Source: RGIG5057 sp036653755 (GTDB lineage: Bacteria; Bacillota; Clostridia; TANB77; CAG-465). From it: 18,501 nucleotides of DNA. Both the position numbers and the translations under genes were made by a program. Shown here piece by piece: positions 8,230-15,018 of the stretch; within the stretch, counting starts at the first letter, position 1; every line of letters begins with the position of its first letter. Location: contig JAVVTJ010000019.1 of the NCBI GenBank assembly GCA_036653755.1, positions 1-18,501 on the forward strand, written 5' to 3'. The notes beneath the pieces were generated by a model that searched no databases, had not been told where the DNA came from, and saw nothing but the letters and a program-made list of their open reading frames with translations.

Positions 8230-8718
8230 ATGATAGTACTAGGTATTGACCCAGGATTTGGAAGAATTGGTTATGGCATTATAGATTATAACAAAAACAA
8301 ATATAAAGTAATAGAATATGGCTGCATTACAACAGATGCAGGATTGCTATTTTCTAAAAGATTAAATAAAATTGAAAAAGATTTAATTAATATTTGTAGT
8401 AAGTATAAAATAGATGTAGCTTCAGTAGAAGAATTGTTTTTTAATACAAATATAAAAACAGGAATACAAGTTGCAGAAGCAAGAGGTGTTATATTAAATA
8501 CATTAGAAAATTTAAATATTGAAATTGCAGAATATACTCCACTTCAAATAAAGCAAGCATTAGTAGGTTATGGTAGAGCTGATAAATTACAAATCAAAAG
8601 TATGGTTAAGTCATTTTTAAACTTAGAAACAATGCCTAAATTAGATGATACTACAGATGCACTTGCTATGGCAATATGTCATACACATAGTTATAAAATG
8701 AATAACTTAACTAAGTAA
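8230..8718 (+). CDS. ruvC: Holliday junction resolvase RuvC
   Basis: Homodimeric endonuclease that cuts four-way junctions made during recombination and fork repair, normally with RuvAB. It has 162 residues, the usual size. The acidic active site is complete: Asp7 in GIDPGFGRIGYG, Glu67 in SVEELFF, and Asp140 and Asp143 in LDDTTDALAMAICH. AAAGGAG overlapping the previous stop region gives good spacing to the ATG. ruvA and ruvB are not beside it in this window; instead it is followed after 35 bases by a YvcK gene. Its position inside a wall/UDP-sugar operon probably reflects cotranscription rather than shared function. Confidence 0.96.
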   Translation: MIVLGIDPGFGRIGYGIIDYNKNKYKVIEYGCITTDAGLLFSKRLNKIEKDLINICSKYKIDVASVEELFFNTNIKTGIQVAEARGVILNTLENLNIEIAEYTPLQIKQALVGYGRADKLQIKSMVKSFLNLETMPKLDDTTDALAMAICHTHSYKMNNLTK

Positions 8719-8753
8719 ATGATGTAAAAATAATATATTGATGGGAGAGCAGA

Positions 8754-9992
8754 ATGAAAGAAAAAATTAAAAAATATATAGTGCAAAGCAAAGGCATAAA
8801 AAGATATATACTTATTCAAATAATAAGTATTGTGCTATGTATATTTATATCATATAAAACAAGTTCAAATATAGATTTAGCAATATATATAATTTTAGGA
8901 TTTGTTATAGTAATTTGTACTTTTTTAATTCAAAGAAAATCTATGGCAGTAGGTGTTAATCATTTAAGTAAAGAAGAAAAATTAAAAGAAATAGATAAAA
9001 GAATAAAAAATGATAATGTATTATCACGTGGACCTAAGGTAGTTATAATAGGTGGTGGAAGTGGACTTGGAAATATATTAAAAGGTTTAAAAGAACATAC
9101 TTCAAATATAACTGCAATTGTAACTACTTTTGATGATGGTAGTAGTACAGGAATATTAAAAAAAGAATTTGATGTTTTAGCTCCTGGTGATATACGTCAG
9201 TGTATTACTTCACTTTCTACATCAGAATCTTCTATGGAAAGATTACTTTCATATAGATTTAAAGATGGACATTTAGACAATCATTCACTTGGAAATTTAT
9301 TTTTAGTTGCTATGACTGATATTATGGGAAGTTTTCCAGTTGCTATAAAAAAAATATCTGATATATTTTCAGTAATAGGTAGAGTGCTTCCAATTACACT
9401 AGATAAAATGACATTATGCTGTGAATATACTGATGGAACTACTGCAATAGGAGAAGATGCAATACCAAAACAAGGAAAAGGTAAAAAAATTAAAAAAATA
9501 TATTTAAACGAAAAAAATGCAAAACCTGCTCCTGAGGTTCTAGAAAGCATAAAAGAAGCAGATGTTATTTTACTTGGACCTGGTAGCCTATATTGTAGTG
9601 TAATTTGTAATTTACTTGTTTCTGATGTATCTGAGACTATAATGAATGCTAAAGGTAAAAAAATATACATATGTAATATAATGACTCAAAATGGAGAAAC
9701 AGATAATTACACATTATCTGATCATGTAAATGAAGTAGAAAAGTATTTAGGTAATAATGTATTAGACTATGTATTTGCAAATGATTCAGAAATAACAGAA
9801 GAAATGTTAGAACAATTTAAACAGATAAATTCAAAATCTGTTATAATTGATAAAGATAAAATAAAAAATAAAAATACAGAAGTTATAACATCTGATTATA
9901 TTTTAACAATGCCAGGTAAGATATTGCACAATAATAAAAAAATATCTCAGGATATAATTGAACTTGCTAAAAAAACATTGTCACAAAAATAG
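8754..9992 (+). CDS. yvcK: YvcK-family protein (gluconeogenesis factor) with N-terminal membrane hairpin
   Basis: Member of the YvcK/GlmR family, which binds UDP-GlcNAc and in Bacillus links central carbon flow with cell-wall synthesis. The 412 residues start with two hydrophobic segments (about 17-35 and 42-60). The core has VVIIGGGSGLGNILKGLK (96-113), TTFDDGSSTG (124-133, a variant of DDGGSSG), APGDIRQC (143-150), NHSLGNL (176-182), LGPGSLYCSVICNLL and MTQNGETDNYTLSDHVNEVE, so the binding motifs are largely retained. GGGAG seven bases before the ATG fits the start. The N-terminal KRYIL-x-QIISI segment is shared with the copy at 4965, indicating duplication of an already membrane-anchored form. 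It is the last gene of the operon and is followed by a terminator. rapZ and whiA, frequent neighbours elsewhere, are not in the window. Confidence 0.92.
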   Translation: MKEKIKKYIVQSKGIKRYILIQIISIVLCIFISYKTSSNIDLAIYIILGFVIVICTFLIQRKSMAVGVNHLSKEEKLKEIDKRIKNDNVLSRGPKVVIIGGGSGLGNILKGLKEHTSNITAIVTTFDDGSSTGILKKEFDVLAPGDIRQCITSLSTSESSMERLLSYRFKDGHLDNHSLGNLFLVAMTDIMGSFPVAIKKISDIFSVIGRVLPITLDKMTLCCEYTDGTTAIGEDAIPKQGKGKKIKKIYLNEKNAKPAPEVLESIKEADVILLGPGSLYCSVICNLLVSDVSETIMNAKGKKIYICNIMTQNGETDNYTLSDHVNEVEKYLGNNVLDYVFANDSEITEEMLEQFKQINSKSVIIDKDKIKNKNTEVITSDYILTMPGKILHNNKKISQDIIELAKKTLSQK

Positions 9993-10004
9993 TAAGTTAT
10001 TCAT

Positions 10005-10033
10005 AAAATACACCAAGAGGAGGTGTATTTTTT
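10005..10033 (+). terminator. Intrinsic terminator overlapping the patatin ribosome-binding site
   Basis: AAAATACACC (10005-10014) pairs perfectly with GGTGTATTTT (10022-10031) around the loop AAGAGGA, followed by a T run to 10033. It ends the yvcK operon. The AGGAGGT Shine-Dalgarno of the next gene (10018-10024) lies in the loop and the start of the 3' arm, so the folded hairpin would hide it. Confidence 0.8.
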
Positions 10034-10916
10034 ATGTCTATTGGAATCAGTTTATCACGGTGGTGGTGCAAAAGGTGCTGCTCATATTGGTGTACTTCAA
10101 GCTTTAATAGAAGAAGGCATTGATATAGATTATATATCAGGTTGTAGCAGTGGTAGTATTGTTGCTGCTCTATATGCTTTAGGATATAGTCCTATGAATA
10201 TACTAAATATGTTTACAACTTATTGTAAATATATATCAGATTATGATAAAATGGTGCCACTTAAAATAGTTGGTATGGTTTTTACTGGTAAATTAAAGCT
10301 TAAAGGTATAGTAAAAGGAAATAATTTAGAAAATATAATTCGTAAATTTTGCACTGATAAAAATATTGCAGATATTTCAAATGTCAAAATGCCACTTGCA
10401 ATACCTGCGGTTGATATTAAAACAGGTGAAATCATATATTATTTAAGTAAAGAGGCAAATTGTAATTATATAGGTAGAGAAGATATTTATGATGATATTC
10501 CATCATGTATAAATAGTGGAGATTTGGCAAGTATAGTAAGAGCAAGTAGTAGTTTTCCAGGAGTATTTGAACCAAAATATTTAGATGGAAAATATTTAGT
10601 AGATGGAGCAGTAAGGATGAATTGTCCAGTTGAAATATTGAAAAAAATGGGTGCTGATAAAGTAATAGCTGTAACATTTGATGATAACAAATCAAGTAAA
10701 CTTAGTGATTATAATGTTATATCTATAACTATGAAATCATTTGATATAATGGGTCATGAAATAAATAAAGAGCAACTAGATTTAGCAAATTATATTATAA
10801 ACCCTAAAATAAATAATACTTCGCTATTAGATTGTAAAAATTTAAATTATATTGCAAATATTGGGTATAATACAACAAAAGAAAATATTGCGCAAATAAG
10901 AGAAGCAATAAGTTAG
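10034..10916 (+). pseudogene. Patatin-like phospholipase, frameshifted near its start
   Basis: Patatin family (RssA/NTE-like) serine hydrolase expected to deacylate lipids. Motifs: oxyanion GGGAKGAAHIGVL, nucleophile Ser in GCSSGS, and the dyad Asp in VDGAV followed by NCPVEILKKMGADKVIAV. The only ATG well placed behind AGGAGGT (10018-10024) is at 10034. It encodes MSIGISLS, the expected family N-terminus, but is one base out of frame with GGGAKG. Removing C10058 would give an uninterrupted protein of about 293 residues. In the downstream frame the first possible start is GTG 10023, which sits inside the Shine-Dalgarno, or TTG 10041, poorly spaced. It is therefore a recent frameshift, a sequencing error, or a gene using a weak start. 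Confidence in the family is high, and in the broken state moderate. Confidence 0.8.
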
Positions 10917-10938
10917 GGATAGCTTTTTAAAAAAATAT
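10916..10938 (+). repeat. GGATAGCTTTTT repeat, copy 1, after the patatin stop
   Basis: GGGATAGC, five T, seven A, then TAT; it begins at the last base of the patatin stop codon. Bases 10917-10938 are the exact reverse complement of 13128-13149 (22 bases). With preceding bases AAGTTA it can form a six-pair hairpin with a GGGA loop and a short T run, so it may serve as a weak terminator. Confidence 0.85.
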
Positions 10939-10971
10939 TGATTTGTAAATAATTTCAAAAATATATTCATT

Positions 10972-11009
10972 TAATTACTCTTTTTCATGCAGTTTTAAAA
11001 GGGTAATTA
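10972..11009 (+). terminator. Hairpin downstream of the patatin gene, possible terminator
   Basis: TAATTACTCTTTT (10972-10984) pairs with AAAAGGGTAATTA (10997-11009) over 13 positions with one G-U pair and a 12-base loop. The following TTGCATTTTTC is an imperfect T tract, so the terminator role is plausible but not certain. Confidence 0.55.
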
Positions 11010-11035
11010 TTGCATTTTTCATATATTTAAATCTA

Positions 11036-11063
11036 TTGACATATGGCATAAATGTGATATACT
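11036..11063 (+). promoter_or_regulatory. Promoter of uvrC
   Basis: TTGACA (11036-11041), a 16-base spacer and TATACT (11058-11063), with TGA directly upstream forming an extended -10. The uvrC start codon is 24 bases beyond the -10 box. Confidence 0.75.
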
Positions 11064-11087
11064 ATTATTGTAAAAGAAGGTGATAAT

Positions 11088-12677
11088 GTGGACGAGCGAA
11101 TTGCTAAAATAAAAAATATTATTAGTAAGTTCCCTATGGAGCCAGGAATATATATGATGAAAGATAAAGATAATAATATCATATATGTAGGAAAAGCAAT
11201 TATTTTAAAAAAGAGAGTAAGCCAGTATTTTAATAAAAACAGCAAATCTGCTAGGATTGAAAAAATGACAACCTTAGTTGAAAATATAGACTATATTATC
11301 ACAAGAAATGAAGTAGAAGCATTAGTATTAGAATGTAATTACATTAAAAAGTTAAGTCCTAAATTTAACGTAATGCTCAAAGATGATAAGTCATATCCAT
11401 ATATTAAAATAAATATAAACGAAACATATCCTACTATGTATATAACTAGAAGAAAATTAGAAGATAAGGCGCTATATTTTGGACCATATACTAATGTTAA
11501 AAGTATACGTGATATAATGAATATGATAAAGCAAATATTTCCTTTAAAAAGGTGTAAATATAATTTAGAAAAAAGAAAAATATCTCCTTGTCTATATTAT
11601 CATATAGGAAGATGTTTAGGACCTTGTAAAAATGAAATTAGTAAAGATGAATATAAAAAAATGATAAATCAAGTAGTAATGTTTTTAAATGGAAAAACAA
11701 AAGATATAGAGCTTCAAATAAAAGAAGATATAAATAACTGTATAGAATTGTTAGATTTTGAAAAGGCAAATGTTTTGAAACAAAGATTAATTGATATAGA
11801 AAAAATAAGTATGAAACAAAGTGCAGATAATTTAAATGAGATATCAACAGATGTTATTGGTTATGTACTTGAAGATACTAATTTACATATACAAATTTTT
11901 AAAATACGTGGATATAAAATAGTTTTTCATGATAATTTGAAAATAGAAAATGTTGAAAAGTTAGATTTAAAAGATATATTAATATCATGTGTATCACAGT
12001 ATTACTCTAAAACAGATGATATTCCTAAAAAAATATATATAAAATTGGATGAAAAAGAATCAATTTTGCTTTCTGGTTTTTTAGAAAATACACAAATTAT
12101 TGTACCTAAAATAGGAGATAAGTTTAAACTAATACAGATGGCAGAAGATAATATAAAGATAAATTTAGAAGAAAAAGAAATAGATAAATTAGCTGAACTT
12201 AAAGAAATATTAAAAACAGATTTTTCAAGTATAGAATCATATGATATATCTAATTTAGGTAATGAATATATAGTTGGTGCTATGATACGCATTGATGATG
12301 GTAGATTAAACAAAAAGATGTATAGGAAGTTTAAAATAAAATCTACAATAACGCAAAATGATCCACAGTGTATATATGAAATATTAAGTAGAAGATTTAA
12401 ACATAGTGAGTGGGAGTATCCAGATGTTTTATTTATAGATGGTGGAATAACGCAGGTAAATGCAGCAAAGCAGGCAATTAATGAGCTCGGAATTGATATA
12501 CTTGTATTTGGTATGATCAAAAATGATAAGCATAGAACAAAGGGTTTAATAGATTCTAATGGTAAAGAAGTAGAGTTTAAATGTAAAAGTACACTTAACT
12601 TTATTACATTTATACAAGACGAAGTGCACAGATTTGCAATAAGGTATCACAGAACGTTAAGAGACAAAATCTCGTAG
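11088..12677 (+). CDS. uvrC: Excinuclease subunit UvrC lacking the C-terminal HhH domain
   Basis: Nuclease subunit of UvrABC nucleotide excision repair, cutting both sides of a lesion. The N-terminal GIY-YIG domain shows PGIYMMKD (19-26) and IIYVGKA (31-37). The Fe-S cysteines C156, C168, C176 and C180 keep the C-x11-C-x7-C-x3-C spacing. A UVR motif (ELLDFEKANVLKQRL) and an RNase H-like nuclease with D386 (YDISN), D451 (FIDGG) and H482 (DKHRT) follow. At 529 residues it is 60-90 shorter than typical: it ends at YHRTLRDKIS, just where the tandem helix-hairpin-helix domain should begin. The GTG start is supported by AGAAGGTG; an ATG two bases upstream is out of frame. It has its own promoter, and repeat copies lie on both sides. 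The nuclease cores look intact, so partial activity is likely. Confidence 0.94.
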   Translation: MDERIAKIKNIISKFPMEPGIYMMKDKDNNIIYVGKAIILKKRVSQYFNKNSKSARIEKMTTLVENIDYIITRNEVEALVLECNYIKKLSPKFNVMLKDDKSYPYIKININETYPTMYITRRKLEDKALYFGPYTNVKSIRDIMNMIKQIFPLKRCKYNLEKRKISPCLYYHIGRCLGPCKNEISKDEYKKMINQVVMFLNGKTKDIELQIKEDINNCIELLDFEKANVLKQRLIDIEKISMKQSADNLNEISTDVIGYVLEDTNLHIQIFKIRGYKIVFHDNLKIENVEKLDLKDILISCVSQYYSKTDDIPKKIYIKLDEKESILLSGFLENTQIIVPKIGDKFKLIQMAEDNIKINLEEKEIDKLAELKEILKTDFSSIESYDISNLGNEYIVGAMIRIDDGRLNKKMYRKFKIKSTITQNDPQCIYEILSRRFKHSEWEYPDVLFIDGGITQVNAAKQAINELGIDILVFGMIKNDKHRTKGLIDSNGKEVEFKCKSTLNFITFIQDEVHRFAIRYHRTLRDKIS

Positions 12678-12689
12678 AAGCTTTCTTTT

Positions 12690-12706
12690 GGGATAGCTTT
12701 TTAAAA
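12690..12706 (+). repeat. GGATAGCTTTTT repeat, copy 2, after the uvrC stop
   Basis: GGGATAGCTTTTTAAAA starts 13 bases after the uvrC stop codon. It shares 17 bases with copy 1 at 10916 and pairs with the inverted copy at 13134-13149 over 16 bases. Confidence 0.85.
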
Positions 12707-12944
12707 TCGTGTGTGTGTAAACATTAAACTAACATTTTTACTTATTTATGGCATAGTAAACGTGCCACTTTAAATTTTGATTTAAGCGAAATAAATAATT
12801 ACCTTTTTAAATATGTTTTAAAAAAGTTTAGATAATATATGAAAATAATTGATATTTGTGAGTAATTTGTGGTATGCGAGCTTACTCTGGCTTTGTACAA
12901 ATGCGTACGTAGATTTAGATAAAATATATAAATTGTATCCTATT

Positions 12945-12955
12945 GGGATAGCTTT
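12945..12955 (+). repeat. GGATAGCTTT repeat, copy 3, short
   Basis: Only the 11-base core GGGATAGCTTT is shared. The copy sits in a local hairpin, TATCC-TATTG-GGATA (12937-12950 region). Confidence 0.6.
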
Positions 12956-13030
12956 GTGACATCTAAATAAATAGTTCATGCGTAAGGCAGTTATTAGTGC
13001 TAATTTAGCATGCTAGCTCCGGTGCCCCCA

Positions 13031-13066
13031 GACACTATAATTATATACTAATATAGTTATAGTGTC
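13031..13066. repeat. Inverted repeat (hairpin) upstream of the ATP-grasp gene
   Basis: GACACTATAA (13031-13040) and TTATAGTGTC (13057-13066) form a perfect ten-pair stem with a 16-base AT-rich loop. The 3' side continues as AATAAAAAG, not a clean T run, so a terminator role on the plus strand is weak. Confidence 0.6.
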
Positions 13067-13098
13067 AATAAAAAGTATCTGTAATTTACACACGAATT

Positions 13099-13129
13099 TT
13101 GACGAAATATATATATGGGGTTGTACTAT
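13099..13129 (+). promoter_or_regulatory. Possible promoter of the ATP-grasp gene
   Basis: TTGACG (13099-13104) and TACTAT (13124-13129), spaced by 19 bases, which is long. The predicted start would fall inside the inverted repeat copy at 13128-13149, placing that repeat in the leader. Confidence 0.4.
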
Positions 13130-13149
13130 ATTTTTTTAAAAAGCTATCC
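13128..13149 (-). repeat. GGATAGCTTTTT repeat, inverted copy
   Basis: Reverse complement of copy 1 over 22 bases and of copy 2 over 16 bases. It lies just upstream of the GGAGGGG ribosome-binding site of the ATP-grasp gene. Confidence 0.85.
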
Positions 13150-13170
13150 AAAAAGGAGGGGTATATTAAA

Positions 13171-14064
13171 ATGAAATTTAGTTTTATGAATAAATTACTT
13201 ATGGATATAGCTGATGAAAAAAACATTAAATTAGAGTTTTTTTCATATAATTACATAGCGAAGCTTAAAAAAGACGGTAAGGAAAAGTATATTTTAGGTA
13301 GTGATATAGGAAACAATAGTGATATAAGTTTAAAGATTGCAAATGATAAGTGCTGTACATATTTAGTGCTAAGTCAGCACAATATACCAGTAGCTGAACA
13401 TAGATTTATAGACGCTAGTAACATTTGTGATTTGAATTTTACAAAAAAATATAATTATGATGTAGTAGTAAAGCCAAATCAAGGTCTTCAAGGTAAAGAT
13501 GTTATGCATGTGACTAATTATGATAATCTAGTTAAAGAGGCAAAGAGGATAATAAAGATAGATAAATCTGTTACAATTTCTCCATTTTATAATATAAAAG
13601 AAGAATATAGAACAGTATATTTAGATGGAGAATGTTTACTGACTTATGCAAAAGATAGACTTTTTGTTATAGGTAACTCTGAAAATAGTGTTAAAGAGTT
13701 AATTAAAATACAAAATTTAGAAAAAATTAATTTAGAAAATATTGATAAAGATGTTTTAAATTATGTTCCTAAAAAAAATGAAAAAAAATATATATCATGG
13801 AAACATAATTTATGTTTTGGTGCCAAACCCAGAATAATAACAGATAAATGTAAATTATCGCAAATTCATAAAATTGTTAAAGAGGCAACAAAAGCAATCG
13901 ATATTACTTTTGCAACTATTGATGTAATTGAACTTTTTTCAAGTGAATTATTAGTACTTGAAATTAATGCAACAGTTGGTATGACTAAGTTTTCTGAATA
14001 TGTAGCAAATGGATATAATATTACAAAAGATATTTTTTCTAAGGCAATTGATAAATTATTTTAA
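13171..14064 (+). CDS. ATP-grasp domain ligase of unknown substrate
   Basis: A 297-residue ATP-grasp protein, expected to join a carboxylate to an amine or thiol through an acyl-phosphate. Visible features: a pre-domain with LGSDIGNNSDISLKIANDK (resembling the entry segment of RimK, cyanophycin synthetase and GshF-type ligases), the ATP-lysine strand YDVVVKPNQGLQGKDV, the EEYRTVYLDGE strand, and the Mg-binding end TIDVIE with LLVLEINATVGM carrying Asp, Glu and Asn ligands. The start is ATG 13171, eight or so bases after AAAGGAGGGG; the reading frame is open further upstream to 13099 but lacks a ribosome site there. No Mur ligase or glutamate-cysteine ligase domain is fused to it. The substrate cannot be told from sequence; glutamyl or peptide ligation is only a possibility. 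Confidence 0.82.
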   Translation: MKFSFMNKLLMDIADEKNIKLEFFSYNYIAKLKKDGKEKYILGSDIGNNSDISLKIANDKCCTYLVLSQHNIPVAEHRFIDASNICDLNFTKKYNYDVVVKPNQGLQGKDVMHVTNYDNLVKEAKRIIKIDKSVTISPFYNIKEEYRTVYLDGECLLTYAKDRLFVIGNSENSVKELIKIQNLEKINLENIDKDVLNYVPKKNEKKYISWKHNLCFGAKPRIITDKCKLSQIHKIVKEATKAIDITFATIDVIELFSSELLVLEINATVGMTKFSEYVANGYNITKDIFSKAIDKLF

Positions 14065-14136
14065 AAAGATATTTTTTTAATGTTTAAAGAATATTTCATA
14101 TAATTTTACTCATAATATATTTAGGAGTGATGTATT

Positions 14137-14349
14137 ATGAGTGAAAATTCAAATAACAGTCAAAAAATCGAATGTAATGTTACTGAATGTTCTCACAATT
14201 GTTTAGAAGATTGTACATGCAAACTAGATAGAATACAAGTTTGTCCATGTAGAGTAAAAGGAGATAAAACGCCTGAGGACGAGACAGCGTGTGCAATGTA
14301 TTCATATTCTGGCAACTTAAACGCAAAAGGTGTTATGGATCAAATTTAA
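14137..14349 (+). CDS. DUF1540 Cys-rich small protein
   Basis: A 70-residue protein with eight or nine cysteines in the DUF1540 pattern: IECNVTECSHNCLEDCTCKLDRIQVCPC, then a terminal ETACAMYSYSG. The family is common in Clostridia and is presumed to bind metal through its cysteines; its role is not established. AGGAG nine bases before the ATG is a good ribosome site. It stands alone, 72 bases after the ATP-grasp gene, with an AT-rich TATAAT (14099-14104) that could be its -10 box, and is closed by a strong terminator. Confidence 0.88.
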   Translation: MSENSNNSQKIECNVTECSHNCLEDCTCKLDRIQVCPCRVKGDKTPEDETACAMYSYSGNLNAKGVMDQI

Positions 14350-14354
14350 TGTTT

Positions 14355-14396
14355 AAAAATGCAGATGAACTATTTAGTTTAATCTGCATTTTTTTT
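14355..14396 (+). terminator. Intrinsic terminator after the DUF1540 gene
   Basis: AAAAATGCAGAT (14355-14366) pairs with ATCTGCATTTTT (14382-14393) and the T run continues to 14396. The loop can extend the helix further. Confidence 0.92.
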
Positions 14397-14410
14397 GAAA
14401 ATTAATATAT

Positions 14411-14446
14411 ATATTGTATTATGGAAACTTTCAACTAATACAATAT
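14411..14446. repeat. Perfect inverted repeat between the DUF1540 terminator and the tRNA promoter
   Basis: ATATTGTATTA (14411-14421) and TAATACAATAT (14436-14446) form an 11-pair stem; the 14-base loop holds a GAAA-C-TTTC palindrome. No T tract follows, so a protein-binding site or a small RNA is more likely than a terminator. Confidence 0.6.
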
Positions 14447-14540
14447 GAATATATAGCAAATATTTATTAAATGCATTAATATTACAATATTTATGAGGCA
14501 TAGAAAAAGTGTAAAAAAATATTTTTTTTAAGTAAAAGTA

Positions 14541-14569
14541 TTGACAAACATAACTTTATAGTTTATAAT
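14541..14569 (+). promoter_or_regulatory. Consensus promoter of the tRNA cluster
   Basis: Perfect TTGACA (14541-14546) and TATAAT (14564-14569) with a 17-base spacer, 21 bases before tRNA-Val. This is the strongest promoter in the window, as expected for stable RNA. Confidence 0.93.
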
Positions 14570-14590
14570 ATAAACATGTCAAAGATAAAT

Positions 14591-14666
14591 GGGAGCTTAG
14601 CTCAGTTGGGAGAGCATCTGCCTTACAAGCAGGGGGTCATAGGTTCGAGCCCTATAGTTCCCACCA
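14591..14666 (+). tRNA. tRNA-Val (anticodon UAC)
   Basis: A 76-base cloverleaf with acceptor GGGAGCT/AGTTCCC, anticodon loop CTTACAA, T loop GGTTCGAGCC and an encoded CCA. First gene of the cluster. Confidence 0.97.
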
Positions 14667-14675
14667 TTTATTTGT

Positions 14676-14752
14676 GGCCTGGTAGTTCAGTTGGTTAGAA
14701 CGCTAGCCTGTCACGCTAGAGGTCGAGGGTCCGAGTCCCTTCCAGGTCGCCA
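14676..14752 (+). tRNA. tRNA-Asp (anticodon GUC)
   Basis: A 77-base cloverleaf: acceptor GGCCTGG/CCAGGTC with one G-U pair, anticodon loop CTGTCAC in a CTAGC/GCTAG stem, G discriminator and encoded CCA. Confidence 0.97.
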
Positions 14753-14773
14753 TTTTTTTATTAAATTTTATTA

Positions 14774-14849
14774 GGCTAGATAGCTCAGTCGGTAGAGCAG
14801 GGGACTGAAAATCCCCGTGTCGGGGGTTCGATTCCCTCTCTAGCCACCA
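14774..14849 (+). tRNA. tRNA-Phe (anticodon GAA)
   Basis: A 76-base cloverleaf: acceptor GGCTAGA/TCTAGCC, anticodon loop CTGAAAA in a GGGGA/TCCCC stem, A discriminator and encoded CCA. Confidence 0.97.
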
Positions 14850-14861
14850 ATTAAAATAAAT

Positions 14862-14937
14862 GCGGGAGTAGCTCAGCTGATAGAGCGCCGCCTTGCCAAG
14901 GCGGAGGTCGCGGGTTTGAGCCCCGTCTCCCGCTCCA
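14862..14937 (+). tRNA. tRNA-Gly (anticodon GCC)
   Basis: A 76-base cloverleaf: acceptor GCGGGAG/CTCCCGC, anticodon loop TTGCCAA in a CCGCC/GGCGG stem, U discriminator and encoded CCA. Confidence 0.97.
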
Positions 14938-14959
14938 AAATATAGGTAATGTATTAATG

Positions 14960-14985
14960 TCAAGGATTTTACCTTGATATTTTTA
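14960..14985 (+). terminator. Weak hairpin after tRNA-Gly
   Basis: TCAAGG (14960-14965) pairs with CCTTGA (14972-14977) and is followed by TATTTTTA. It may end the first four tRNAs, in which case tRNA-Cys uses its own promoter. Confidence 0.55.
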
Positions 14986-15018
14986 TTAAAATATATTGTA
15001 GATAAAAATATAATAATG

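Larger units (their letters stand above)
12678..13170. other. Long gene-free region between uvrC and the ATP-grasp gene
   Basis: These 493 bases carry no credible ORF. They hold two direct GGGATAGCTTT copies and one inverted copy, a hairpin at 13031-13066 (GACACTATAA paired with TTATAGTGTC), and a comparatively G+C-rich patch at about 12970-13030 with local pairings (TGCTA-ATT-TAGCA inside a GGCA...TGCC clamp). It may be an untranslated 3' region, a small RNA or the relic of a small inserted element. I do not recognise a known riboswitch or RNA family. Confidence 0.5.

Noticed and set aside
10023..10060. GTG at 10023 as the true start of the patatin gene
   Set aside because: It lies within the AGGAGGT ribosome-binding site itself, and the resulting N-terminus (MYFLCLLESVYH) is unlike the family, whereas the ATG at 10034 encodes the expected N-terminus in another frame.
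12002..12520. 172-residue minus-strand ORF inside uvrC
   Set aside because: It is fully antisense to the conserved RNase H-like domain of uvrC, has low-complexity Ser/Ile/Leu content and has no ribosome site. A shadow frame.
12678..13149. Retron or CRISPR explanation for the repeats around the uvrC/ATP-grasp interval
   Set aside because: There is no reverse transcriptase or cas gene, the copies are unevenly spaced, and no regular spacers exist.
14089..14117. Sporulation sigma-F/G-type promoter (GAATA, 17 bases, CATAATA) before the DUF1540 gene
   Set aside because: The start would fall on the Shine-Dalgarno, and such motifs arise easily by chance in this AT-rich DNA; TATAAT at 14099 is a better placed alternative.
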